In this document: positions 7,458 to 14,881 of the stretch, piece after piece
How positions within the stretch are numbered: position 1 is the first letter of the stretch
Layout: each line of letters starts with the position of its first letter
Assembly: GCA_964565665.1 (NCBI GenBank)
Contig: CAZMFZ010000052.1
Span: 1 to 23,767 of the forward strand
DNA from: CAZMFZ01 sp964565665
GTDB lineage: Bacteria; Bacteroidota; Bacteroidia; Cytophagales; UBA9547
Length of the DNA stretch: 23,767 nt
Direction: 5' to 3'
Position numbers and translations under genes: made by a program
Notes under the pieces: generated by a model
Databases searched by the model: none
Seen by the model: only the letters and a program-made list of their open reading frames with translations
Told to the model about the DNA's origin: nothing

Positions 7458-7946
7458 CTAAAAATGCCTCAAATTCTGTTCTATCTGCCCCTTGGCTAGG
7501 TTTGTAAGTGTCCATTCTTTATCAAATACAGCTTTGTATTTCTCGTAAAATTTGAGTGCCGGCTCATTCCAATTAAGTACCGCCCATGTCATGCCATTGC
7601 AATTTAGGTTGATTGCTATTTTCATGGTTGCTTCAAATAATTTAGAACCTATGCCTTGCCCGCGTGCATTTTCAGAAATGAACAAATCTTCCAAATACAA
7701 TCTTTTCCCTTTCCAAGTAGAATAGCGGAAATAATAAAGTGAAATTCCCAGCAACTGATTACCCGATTCGGCTACTAAAAGTCCATAAAGTGGGTTTTCA
7801 CCAAAGCCATCAGTAATTAACTGGGCTACAGAATTCTCAATTTCGTGTGTTGCATTCTCAAACGCAGCCAATTCTTTTATTAATTCAAATACACTAGGAA
7901 TATCTTCTTTTATCCCATCTCTAATGATTATCTTGTTGGTTGTCAT
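7458..7946 (-). CDS. GNAT-family N-acetyltransferase (diamine/SSAT-like)
   Basis: This 162-aa single-domain GNAT enzyme uses acetyl-CoA. The pyrophosphate-binding loop ARGQGIGS is at 94-101, preceded by the strand LYLEDLFI (83-90). The C-terminal block TWAVLNWNEPALKFYEKYKA (120-139), followed by EW, is typical of the spermidine/spermine N1-acetyltransferase-like subgroup that acts on polyamines or small amines. The substrate is inferred from this resemblance only. It is a standalone gene, convergent with the methyltransferase (49 nt between stops) and divergent from the exported protein at 8058. Confidence 0.88.
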   Translation of the reverse strand: MTTNKIIIRDGIKEDIPSVFELIKELAAFENATHEIENSVAQLITDGFGENPLYGLLVAESGNQLLGISLYYFRYSTWKGKRLYLEDLFISENARGQGIGSKLFEATMKIAINLNCNGMTWAVLNWNEPALKFYEKYKAVFDKEWTLTNLAKGQIEQNLRHF

Positions 7947-7985
7947 GGATTTAGAGCTATTTGTATAGATATTTTTATAAATTTA

Positions 7986-8039
7986 TGTCAAATTGCAATT
8001 AATTGTCAAAGGCTATGGCAGCAATTTGATTTTTGACAA
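7986..8039. promoter_or_regulatory. Three TGTCAAA half-sites between divergent genes
   Basis: TGTCAAA occurs at 7986-7992 and 8004-8010, and its complement TTTGACA at 8032-8038. The last two form a perfect 8-bp inverted repeat (TTGTCAAA / TTTGACAA, 21-nt gap). They sit in the 111-bp space between the GNAT gene and the exported protein gene, so a shared operator is possible. AT-rich sequence makes chance occurrence plausible. Confidence 0.25.
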
Positions 8040-8057
8040 CTTAAAACATACAATTTT

Positions 8058-8654
8058 ATGAAAAAGTCAGCTTCGTTTTTCGGTATTATTTTTCTTGTTG
8101 GTTCATTATTACTTTTAGAAAGATGTATAAATAAGAATGACATGGCACCTAATAAGGATTATGCTAAAAACAAAGCTGCAAACGACACTTTAAATGGGGG
8201 AGATTTGAGTACTTTGCCTGGCAATAATTTTTTCAACCTCACTACAGACGGCATTCATTTATATTCACTTTCATTGGCCTCAGCTCATTTTATAACTGTA
8301 AGAGGCAAATGCGATACTACAACATCCAATGGCCAAAATGTATTTGTAATTTTTGCCCAATCCGAAAGTTCAAATTCGGCTTATTCAAGTATTACTTTGG
8401 CTACAAAACCTGTTACTTCTAAAGTATTGCCTTTGGTGGCTTACGATGAAGTGCCACTTACTGAGAATAATGCATGGGCTACCATTACCATTATTAAAGA
8501 TAATAAAACTTGGAGAGCAATAAATGGCTTTGTGAATATCGAAGCGGATAGCAACAATATATCTGCTCGCTTCGATTCAGTGTCTGTAGAAAGTATTTCA
8601 AACAACACAGATACTACTTATTATAAGATGAGTGGGGTATTTATTTGTAAGTAA
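8058..8654 (+). CDS. Exported hypothetical protein, probable lipoprotein
   Basis: This 198-aa protein has a basic N-terminus and a hydrophobic stretch FFGIIFLVGSLLLL, then ERC with C23. The residues before the Cys (LER) do not fit the usual lipobox, so lipidation is likely but not certain. The mature part is rich in Ser, Thr and Asn, with alternating hydrophobic residues suggesting a beta-rich domain, for example FITVRGKCDTTTSNGQNVFVIF and NAWATITIIKDNKTWRAING. No catalytic motif is recognisable. The N-terminal linker (about 25-50) is low complexity. The next gene is convergent, its stop only 14 nt away. Confidence 0.75.
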   Translation: MKKSASFFGIIFLVGSLLLLERCINKNDMAPNKDYAKNKAANDTLNGGDLSTLPGNNFFNLTTDGIHLYSLSLASAHFITVRGKCDTTTSNGQNVFVIFAQSESSNSAYSSITLATKPVTSKVLPLVAYDEVPLTENNAWATITIIKDNKTWRAINGFVNIEADSNNISARFDSVSVESISNNTDTTYYKMSGVFICK

Positions 8655-8667
8655 CTACTATTAAAAA

Positions 8668-8853
8668 CTAGTTACTAATTTTGGTTATGTTAATGTCGGA
8701 GGTTACATAATCAAGTTTACTGGTCACGTAATTTATCTCTCGTTCGTTTTCCACGGTTAGTTTCTTGATGGAATTCAATTCGTAGCCAATGTACATCAGT
8801 GCAGAAACCATCAAAATTTTATATAAAAGTTCAAATATATCTCGTGATTTCAT
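8668..8853 (-). CDS. Tiny single-pass membrane protein (61 aa)
   Basis: MKSRDIFELLYKILMVSALMYIGYELNSIKKL contains one membrane helix at about residues 8-26. A charged, heptad-like C-terminal part follows (about 28-50), which could form a short coiled coil. It has an ATG start and TAG stop, and a hydrophobicity pattern unlikely by chance. It lies downstream of trpE on the same strand, 127 nt from its stop, and may be a separate unit. No family recognised. Confidence 0.5.
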   Translation of the reverse strand: MKSRDIFELLYKILMVSALMYIGYELNSIKKLTVENEREINYVTSKLDYVTSDINITKISN

Positions 8854-8979
8854 GACTAAATTATTTGTGAATCGATGGATTATACTTTTTCGTGCTTAAT
8901 GTAGGCTACTCTGTCGATTGCGAGTGAGTTATCAACAATACGAAGGTAATAAAGATTGGTTACAAAATAAATCAATTTA

Positions 8980-10389
8980 CTAAATTTCATCAGCTAATTG
9001 TAAAGCTTTTTTCAAGGCAGCCAATTTGTTGTGTACCTCTTGCAATTCGCTTTCAATTTTCGAATCGGCTACCACACCTGCACCAGCCTGAAAATACAGA
9101 GTATTGTTCTGGCTAAGGAAAGTACGAATCATTATCGCTTGGTTAAAATTGCCTTTGAAATCCATAAAACCAATACAGCCTGCGTAGTAGCTTCGGTTGA
9201 TATTTTCATATTTATCAATGAAGGTCATGGCATTATGTTTAGGCGCTCCGGAAAGCGTGCCTGCCGGAAATGTATCGGCTACTATTTTAAATCGGTTGGT
9301 TTCAGGGCTTATTTCGCCCACTACTTTTGAAACCAAATGAATAACATGCGAATAAAACTGGGTTTCTTTAAAAGTATCTACAAATACATTTTCGCCATTT
9401 CTGCTCAAGTCGTTTCTAGCCAAATCTACCAACATTACATGCTCGGAATTTTCTTTGGGGTCTTCTTTAAGTTTTTCGGCAATTTTAGCATCTTCAATAT
9501 CGTTTCCACTTCGCCTGAATGTGCCTGCTATTGGATGAATTACTGATTTATTATCTTTTATAATCAACTGAGCCTCAGGCGATGAGCCAAATAATTTGAA
9601 ATTGCCATAATCGAAATAGAATAGATAAGGTGAAGGATTTACAGATCTCAATGCGCGGTAAACATTGAATTCATCGCCTTCGAAACCTTGAGTAAACTGC
9701 CTAGAAAGCACAATCTGAAATACATCGCCACGGAAACAATGGTCTTTTCCCTTTTGTAAAATATGAAGAAATTCATCGTCTGTAAAGTTCGATCTCTCTT
9801 CTCCCTGAGTTTTGAAATGAAAAGTAGGAATATTTCTATCGTTGATAAAAGTAATGATTTCTTCAATTGAATCGCTATTTTTTTCCATACCTTCTACTTG
9901 ATGGTGGAAAAGATATAATTCATCGTTGAAATGATTGATGGCAATCACAAATTCGTAGAAATGGTATTGCATTTCGGGAATGTTGATGTCGGATAGATTG
10001 AGTTTTGTAAGTTCAATATCTTCGAAATGCCTTACTGCATCGTAGCTTGTGTAGCCAAAAAGCCCACCTGAAATAAATGGGAAATTTAAATTTTCTATTT
10101 CAAATGTCTTGCAATAATTGTTGATTTCTTCAGGGAGAATCTCCTTGGTATGGAGTGCAATTTTTTTATTTACTCCATCAGGAAAATTGAAAGTAGCTTG
10201 GTCATTTTCAACTTTAAAACCAAACATAGGTTTGCAACAGATAAAAGAATAGCTATTGTCGTTCGCATGGTAATCTGAACTTTCGAGCAAAATACTATTT
10301 GAAAATTTATCTCTGATTTTCAAGTAGATACCCACGGGCGTTACCGTATCGGCAATTAATTTTTTATAGGTTGTTTTGATTTTGTGCAT
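8980..10389 (-). CDS. trpE: Anthranilate synthase component I
   Basis: The product makes anthranilate from chorismate, with ammonia from TrpG, in the first committed step of tryptophan synthesis. It is 469 aa, a normal length. The LLES motif (34-37) is the Trp feedback site, and NPSPYLFYF (about 250) supports TrpE over PabB. The catalytic core shows PIAGTFRR, HVMLVDLARNDLSR, PAGTLSGAPK, YAGCIGF, IMIRT and QAGAGVVADS, including the acidic Mg2+ ligands. It is last of a three-gene operon, starting 22 nt after the thrS stop. No trpG, trpD, trpC, trpF, trpB or trpA is present here, so the glutaminase partner must be encoded elsewhere. Confidence 0.93.
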   Translation of the reverse strand: MHKIKTTYKKLIADTVTPVGIYLKIRDKFSNSILLESSDYHANDNSYSFICCKPMFGFKVENDQATFNFPDGVNKKIALHTKEILPEEINNYCKTFEIENLNFPFISGGLFGYTSYDAVRHFEDIELTKLNLSDINIPEMQYHFYEFVIAINHFNDELYLFHHQVEGMEKNSDSIEEIITFINDRNIPTFHFKTQGEERSNFTDDEFLHILQKGKDHCFRGDVFQIVLSRQFTQGFEGDEFNVYRALRSVNPSPYLFYFDYGNFKLFGSSPEAQLIIKDNKSVIHPIAGTFRRSGNDIEDAKIAEKLKEDPKENSEHVMLVDLARNDLSRNGENVFVDTFKETQFYSHVIHLVSKVVGEISPETNRFKIVADTFPAGTLSGAPKHNAMTFIDKYENINRSYYAGCIGFMDFKGNFNQAIMIRTFLSQNNTLYFQAGAGVVADSKIESELQEVHNKLAALKKALQLADEI

Positions 10390-10411
10390 AAAGAAATACT
10401 TTTTAATAATG

Positions 10412-12343
10412 CTACATTTCCACCTCTTTTTTAAACATCTCTACAAAAGCTTCTAGCTTCATAGTTCCCAAATCACCTTCAAATTTTTTACGAATAGTAA
10501 TCGTTTCCTCCTCAGCTTCTTTTTCACCAACAATTAGCATATAAGGCAATTTGTTCACTTCAGCATCACGTATTTTCCTGCCAATTTTTTCATCTCGTTC
10601 ATCAATATTCCCTGAGAAATCGTGGGCAGCCAATTCACTTTGTATCAGCTTGGCATAATCGTGGTATTTTTCTGAAATAGGGAGAATAATATATTGTTCT
10701 GGGGCAAGCCACAAAGGGAAATTACCGCTGCAATGCTCTGTCAATACGGCAATAAATCGCTCTAAAGAACCAAATGGTGCCCTGTGAATCATGATTGGGC
10801 GGTGTTTCTGATTATCAGCCCCAATATATTCCAATTGGAATTTTTCTGGCAAGGTATAATCTACCTGAATAGTGCCCAATTGCCATTTTCTGCCAATGGC
10901 GTCACGCACCATAAAATCAAGTTTTGGACCATAAAAAGCGGCTTCACCCAATTCGGTTACCGTTTTCAAGTTTTTAGTTTTTGCGGCATTGATAATGGCA
11001 TTCTCAGCTTTTGCCCAGTTTTCATCTGAGCCCATGTATTTGGTTTTATTTTCTGGGTCGCGGAGGGAAATTTGTGCTGTGTAATCATCAAAACCCAATT
11101 TATTGAACACATACATAACCATATCGATATTTTTTTCAAACTCGTCTTGCAACTGCTCGGGAGTAACGAAAAGATGGGCATCGTCTTGGGTAAATCCACG
11201 CACACGCGTCAAGCCGTGCAATTCGCCACTTTGTTCATAGCGATATACAGTGCCAAATTCGGCCAAACGGATGGGCAATTCTTTATACGAATGGGGCTTA
11301 AATTTATAAATCTCAATATGATGTGGGCAATTCATGGGTTTGAGCATGAACATTTCACCTTCCTGTGGGGTCTGAATGGGTTGAAAGGAATCCTGACCGT
11401 ATTTTTCCCAGTGTCCGGAGGTTTCATACAAAGCCCTCATGCCAATGTGGGGCGTGGTCACCAATTGATAGCCGTTTTTGGCTAATAATTTCTTGTTAAA
11501 TGCAATGAGTTTTTCCCTAATCATATTGCCTTTAGGTAGCCACAAAGGCAATCCGCCACCCACCAGTTCGGAGAAAGTGAAAAGCTCTAATTCACGTCCC
11601 AGTTTTCTGTGGTCACGTTTTTTGGCTTCTTCCAACAGTACCAAATACTCTTCTAATTCCTTTTGTTTAGGAAAAGTAACGGCATAAATACGGGTAAGCA
11701 TTGGGCGTTTTTCATCGCCACGCCAGTAAGCACCTGCCAAGTTTAATATCTTAATGGCCTTGATAAAACCGGTATCTGGAATATGCGGACCACGACACAA
11801 ATCGGTGAAATTGCCTTGTTGGTAAAAAGTGATTTCACCATCCTTCAATCCATCAATCAATTCTAGCTTATACTGGTCTGCTTTTTCAGCGAAATATTTG
11901 ATTGCATCTGCCTTGCTTACTTCTGAGCGTTTATATTGGCTTTTTGTCCGTGCCAATTCTAGTATTTTATCCTCTAGTTGTTTGAAATTCTCTTGGGTAA
12001 ATTCCTGACCTCCAAAATCAATATCATAATAAAACCCGGTTTCTATTGCTGGTCCAATACCCAATTTTACACCCGAATACAAAGCCTCTAATGCTTCAGC
12101 CAACAAGTGGGCAGACGAATGCCAAAAAGTGGCTTTTCCTTCGGCATCATTCCAAGTAAGCAGTTGAAAATTCGCATCTTCGTTAATTGGCAAGCTTGCA
12201 TCTACCACTTTTCCATTTAGTTTGGCTGCCAACACGTTGCGTGCCAGACCTTCGCTTATGCTAAGTGCTATTTCATGGCTGGTAGTTCCTTTTTCATATT
12301 CCTTTACTGCTCCGTCTGGCAAGGTTATTTTTATTCTACTCAT
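10412..12343 (-). CDS. thrS: Threonyl-tRNA synthetase
   Basis: This 643-aa class II synthetase charges tRNA-Thr. Domains in order: TGS (about 1-62); the editing SAD domain with HSSAH (75-79) and CRGPHI, which clear Ser-tRNA-Thr; the class II core (about 245-540) with the zinc-site Cys in MNCPHHIEIYK, motif 2 (YRYEQSGELHGLTRVRGFTQDD) and motif 3 (HRAPFGSLERFIAVLTEH); and the anticodon-binding domain (about 545-643). All are intact. Its ATG overlaps the TGA of the TPR lipoprotein gene as ATGA, implying translational coupling, and trpE follows 22 nt downstream. No T-box or other known leader is visible; the operon promoter is 91 nt before the TPR gene's thrS-distal end, at 13434-13464. Confidence 0.97.
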   Translation of the reverse strand: MSRIKITLPDGAVKEYEKGTTSHEIALSISEGLARNVLAAKLNGKVVDASLPINEDANFQLLTWNDAEGKATFWHSSAHLLAEALEALYSGVKLGIGPAIETGFYYDIDFGGQEFTQENFKQLEDKILELARTKSQYKRSEVSKADAIKYFAEKADQYKLELIDGLKDGEITFYQQGNFTDLCRGPHIPDTGFIKAIKILNLAGAYWRGDEKRPMLTRIYAVTFPKQKELEEYLVLLEEAKKRDHRKLGRELELFTFSELVGGGLPLWLPKGNMIREKLIAFNKKLLAKNGYQLVTTPHIGMRALYETSGHWEKYGQDSFQPIQTPQEGEMFMLKPMNCPHHIEIYKFKPHSYKELPIRLAEFGTVYRYEQSGELHGLTRVRGFTQDDAHLFVTPEQLQDEFEKNIDMVMYVFNKLGFDDYTAQISLRDPENKTKYMGSDENWAKAENAIINAAKTKNLKTVTELGEAAFYGPKLDFMVRDAIGRKWQLGTIQVDYTLPEKFQLEYIGADNQKHRPIMIHRAPFGSLERFIAVLTEHCSGNFPLWLAPEQYIILPISEKYHDYAKLIQSELAAHDFSGNIDERDEKIGRKIRDAEVNKLPYMLIVGEKEAEEETITIRKKFEGDLGTMKLEAFVEMFKKEVEM

Positions 12344-13398
12344 TCTATTTCCTGCTCTACAACAGCAGTTTTTTTGTTTTTAAGTTTTATTCTTTTCACT
12401 AAAAGTCGGGCAAAATTATAATTTATGTCCGAACTGTCTATTTTTTCATAATAATTCAATGCCTCAGCATCTTTATCTTGGAAGTCAAGTGCATAAGCAA
12501 TTTTATAGTTCAAATTAGGAATTTCAGGTTTGAGATAGGCTATTCTCTTGAGGTATTTTTCAGCTAAAGCATAGTTGAATTGTTGTAGGTAGATGATGGA
12601 AATATTGTACAAAGCATCGGTATAATTGCTATCGAACTGAATAGCCTTTTCATAAAAAAGCGAAGAAGAATCTTTCAGTTCCAATTTTTTATAAGCCAAA
12701 GCGAGATTAAAATAGAGTTTTGAATTGAGGGTATCGTATGCTAAGGCTTTTACTAAGTAATTTTTTACCGTCTGAAAATTGCCTCTTTTATTTTCCAACC
12801 CTGCCCACTGAATGTAAGCTTCTATATAGGCGGGATTTTGCTGAATGGAGCGATTGTAATTATCAACAGCTCGCAAAGTATCGCCTTGCGATTCGTATAT
12901 CACTCCTTTTTTATAGAATAGAAATGGCGAATTAGGGTTTTCGGCCGTGGCTCTATCTAAATAATTAAGTGCTTTGGTGAAATTGTTGTTGTTATAGTAA
13001 ATATCTGCGGCTAAAGAAATATAGTCGTTTTGGGGAATTCCCTTTTCAGATACTTTCTCAAAAACATCTTTGGCATCTAGAAAAAGGCCTTTTGCAGCAT
13101 AGCATTGGGCTTGGAGAAAAAGATATTTATTCTCTTTTTTTTTGATTTTAATGGCGGAATTGATATGTATTAAAGCCTTATCTGCATTACCTATATAGAA
13201 ATATAAATTCGCCAATTTGAAATGAATGGCATCGTCTTTATCGTTTTCTGACAAAAATTTCTCTAGGTAATTGATTTGATCTCTGGCATTGATTTTCAAT
13301 TGGGTATTATCAGGAATAAGCTCCTTATTTTTTTTAGCACAAGAAAAAATGAGTGTGAGTACTAAAAACAGATAAATAACAAAATGAGCTTTGGGCAT
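12340..13398 (-). CDS. TPR-repeat lipoprotein
   Basis: This 352-aa protein has a signal peptide with lipobox IFSC and lipid-acceptor C20. From about residue 55 it carries roughly eight tandem tetratricopeptide repeats, visible as repeated patterns of A-x-x-x-x-A/L-x-x-Y-x-K-A (for example IHFKLANLYFYIGNADKALIHI; FTKALNYLDRATAENPNSP; GVIYESQGDTLRAVDNYNRS; NISIIYLQQFNYALAEKYLKRI). It should sit on a membrane face as a protein-binding scaffold; its partner is unknown. It is the first gene of the operon with thrS and trpE, overlapping thrS by 4 nt. Predicted start ATG 13396-13398 lies about 29 nt after the inferred transcription start. Confidence 0.9.
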   Translation of the reverse strand: MPKAHFVIYLFLVLTLIFSCAKKNKELIPDNTQLKINARDQINYLEKFLSENDKDDAIHFKLANLYFYIGNADKALIHINSAIKIKKKENKYLFLQAQCYAAKGLFLDAKDVFEKVSEKGIPQNDYISLAADIYYNNNNFTKALNYLDRATAENPNSPFLFYKKGVIYESQGDTLRAVDNYNRSIQQNPAYIEAYIQWAGLENKRGNFQTVKNYLVKALAYDTLNSKLYFNLALAYKKLELKDSSSLFYEKAIQFDSNYTDALYNISIIYLQQFNYALAEKYLKRIAYLKPEIPNLNYKIAYALDFQDKDAEALNYYEKIDSSDINYNFARLLVKRIKLKNKKTAVVEQEIE

Positions 13399-13412
13399 GA
13401 AGTCTACAAAAA

Positions 13413-13431
13413 TCTATTGCACTACAATAGA
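13413..13431. promoter_or_regulatory. Palindrome at the predicted transcription start of the TPR-thrS-trpE operon
   Basis: TCTATTG (13413-13419) and CAATAGA (13425-13431) form a perfect 7-bp inverted repeat with a 5-nt centre. It straddles the inferred start point (about 13427) and the beginning of the short leader. This is a fitting place for a repressor operator or an mRNA 5' hairpin. No regulator is identified. Confidence 0.35.
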
Positions 13432-13433
13432 CT

Positions 13434-13464
13434 CAAACTTAGCTGATTGTTTTGAAGCCACAAA
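13434..13464 (-). promoter_or_regulatory. Consensus Bacteroidota promoter of the TPR-thrS-trpE operon
   Basis: On the minus strand TTTG (13461-13464), a spacer of exactly 19 nt, then TAAGTTTG (13434-13441) match the consensus TTTG-N19-TAnnTTTG at every fixed position. Start of transcription would be near 13427, leaving a leader of about 29 nt before the TPR lipoprotein ATG. Confidence 0.75.
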
Positions 13465-13593
13465 GCTTGAGTTTGAATTTGTGTATTTAAGGTGTGCTAG
13501 GTGGTATTAATCCAACCATGTGGAGAATATACAGCAGATGAGTAAAGGGCAAAAAACTAAAAAACTCACTACACCCTTCTGCCAATACATGAC

Positions 13594-13623
13594 TTTACTC
13601 TTGTAAAATCATCTCTATATTTG
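13594..13623 (+). promoter_or_regulatory. Possible promoter facing the 3' end of fic
   Basis: TATATTTG (13616-13623) matches TAnnTTTG, and TTTA (13594-13597, one mismatch) lies 18 nt upstream. It points toward the end of the Fic gene and precedes a 30-codon ORF starting at ATG 13643 and ending at 13735, antisense to the Fic C-terminus. Either an antisense or small RNA, or chance. Confidence 0.25.
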
Positions 13624-13672
13624 TAAAAATACCACCAATATTATGAAAACTCTGGGGTATTCTGTCACTATT

Positions 13673-14737
13673 CTACATAATATAAATACTGGCTTTCAAA
13701 TTTCCTTGCTTCTTTATCAAGCCATTTGCCACTAAGTAAGCCAAGTCTTTTTTTACACTTGCCAAAGGGGCATTTACGATTGATTTTGAAATATCAGAAA
13801 TTTTGAGTGGTTGCTTTCTGCGAATCAGGGCCACAATTTTCTTCTGCCTTTCATTCAGATACACACTGTTTTTTTGCTCGAAAGAAGCGTATTTGATTTG
13901 TAGTTTCGCAACCAATTGATTCATACTTCCGATAAAGAACAAAACCCATTCTTCAATCATTTCGGCATCAGTATATCTATTTTTTTGACCTGTCATTAAA
14001 GCTCCGAAATAAGCATCTTTATTGTATTCAATATGATTTTCAAAGGAAATATATTGAATAAATGTGTACTTGCTTCTCAGTAAAAGCAGCGTAGTCAATA
14101 GCCTAGAAAGCCTGCCATTTCCATCCTGAAACGGGTGAATAGACAAAAATTCATATACAAACACAGCAATTATTAAAATAGGATGCAGCTCTTTTGAGTG
14201 AAGCTCGGCATTTGTCCAATCAATCAATTCCATCATTTCCTTGGCGGTAAGATGTGGCTCGGTGGTTTTAAATACTGTTTTTTGCGTGCCATCAGCATAA
14301 TTAGCTACTACTTTATTGCTCAAATTTTTATAGTCGCCCTTGTGACGCTGGTCTATAGCACTATGCTTGAGCAATATGCCATGCAACTGCTTGATAGAAT
14401 TTTCGCTGAGATTTATATCATCGTAGCTTTCATACACCAAGTTAAGTAAATCGAAATACCCCACCACTTCTTGCTCATCTCGGCTTTCCATTTTGGTGAT
14501 GGCGATGTCTTTTATAATTGACGCTATTTCACCATCAGTCATTATAGAGCCTTCAATACGTGTAGAAGATCCAATGCTTTGCACGGTGGCAAGTTGCTTC
14601 AATTCTAGCAGATTTCTTTTCTCTTTTTTTTCTACTTTTGTCCAAAAAAATTCAAAATTTTCAACCAACGTTATAGATTCTCTAATTTTCCGATTTACTA
14701 CTTCTGAAAACCTTATCTTATCCTTGATTTCCAACAT
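13673..14737 (-). CDS. Fic-domain protein with N-terminal inhibitory motif and C-terminal winged helix
   Basis: This 354-aa class II-type Fic enzyme probably transfers AMP from ATP to Ser, Thr or Tyr hydroxyls of a target protein. The catalytic motif HPFQDGNGRLSR (201-212) is complete, with H201 as base. SSTRIEG (57-63) matches the inhibitory (S/T)xxxE(G/N) helix, whose Glu (E62) blocks ATP in the resting state. The C-terminal 60 residues form a winged-helix domain (NERQKKIVALIRRKQPLKISDISK), common in Fic/DOC-wHTH proteins. ATG at 14735-14737 is preferred: a TTG six codons upstream lies inside the predicted -7 element. No antitoxin gene adjoins it; inhibition is built in. It may autoregulate through the wHTH, which is inference. 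Confidence 0.9.
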   Translation of the reverse strand: MLEIKDKIRFSEVVNRKIRESITLVENFEFFWTKVEKKEKRNLLELKQLATVQSIGSSTRIEGSIMTDGEIASIIKDIAITKMESRDEQEVVGYFDLLNLVYESYDDINLSENSIKQLHGILLKHSAIDQRHKGDYKNLSNKVVANYADGTQKTVFKTTEPHLTAKEMMELIDWTNAELHSKELHPILIIAVFVYEFLSIHPFQDGNGRLSRLLTTLLLLRSKYTFIQYISFENHIEYNKDAYFGALMTGQKNRYTDAEMIEEWVLFFIGSMNQLVAKLQIKYASFEQKNSVYLNERQKKIVALIRRKQPLKISDISKSIVNAPLASVKKDLAYLVANGLIKKQGNLKASIYIM

Positions 14738-14752
14738 GTTACAAGCTTTACA

Positions 14753-14760
14753 CAAAGCTA
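14753..14760 (-). promoter_or_regulatory. -7 element of the fic promoter
   Basis: TAGCTTTG on the minus strand fully matches TAnnTTTG, 15 nt before the fic ATG. No TTTG occurs at the usual -33 position; that space is filled by an 11-bp tandem repeat. The resulting leader would be only about 9 nt. Confidence 0.5.
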
Positions 14761-14797
14761 TAAATTATCTATAAATTATCTATAAATTATCTATAAT
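14758..14797. repeat. 11-bp tandem repeat, about 3.5 copies
   Basis: CTATAAATTAT is repeated perfectly at 14758-14768, 14769-14779 and 14780-14790, followed by a partial copy CTATAA. It lies between divergent fic and the histidine kinase, directly upstream of and touching the fic -7 element. It could be a set of iterated protein-binding sites or a slippage-prone promoter spacer. Confidence 0.9.
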
Positions 14798-14835
14798 ATT
14801 TTATTTAGATTAATCATTTTAAAAATATAACTTGA

Positions 14836-14867
14836 TTGCTTAATATACCTGAATTATAGTATCTTGG
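14836..14867 (+). promoter_or_regulatory. Weak candidate promoter of the histidine kinase gene
   Basis: TTG (14836-14838), a 21-nt spacer and TATCTTGG (14860-14867, one mismatch to TAnnTTTG) precede the ATG at 14882 by 14 nt. A short leader is implied, as for the divergent fic gene. Confidence 0.3.
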
Positions 14868-14881
14868 CGTTTGTTTCGGCA

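Noticed and set aside
11072..11485. 137-aa plus-strand ORF inside thrS
   Set aside because: It is fully antisense to the conserved synthetase core, with biased composition typical of a shadow frame.
13399..13672. Riboswitch, T-box or Trp attenuator ahead of the thrS-trpE operon
   Set aside because: The predicted leader is only about 29 nt and contains no Trp or Thr codon run, no leader peptide and no T-box sequence; only the small palindrome is present.
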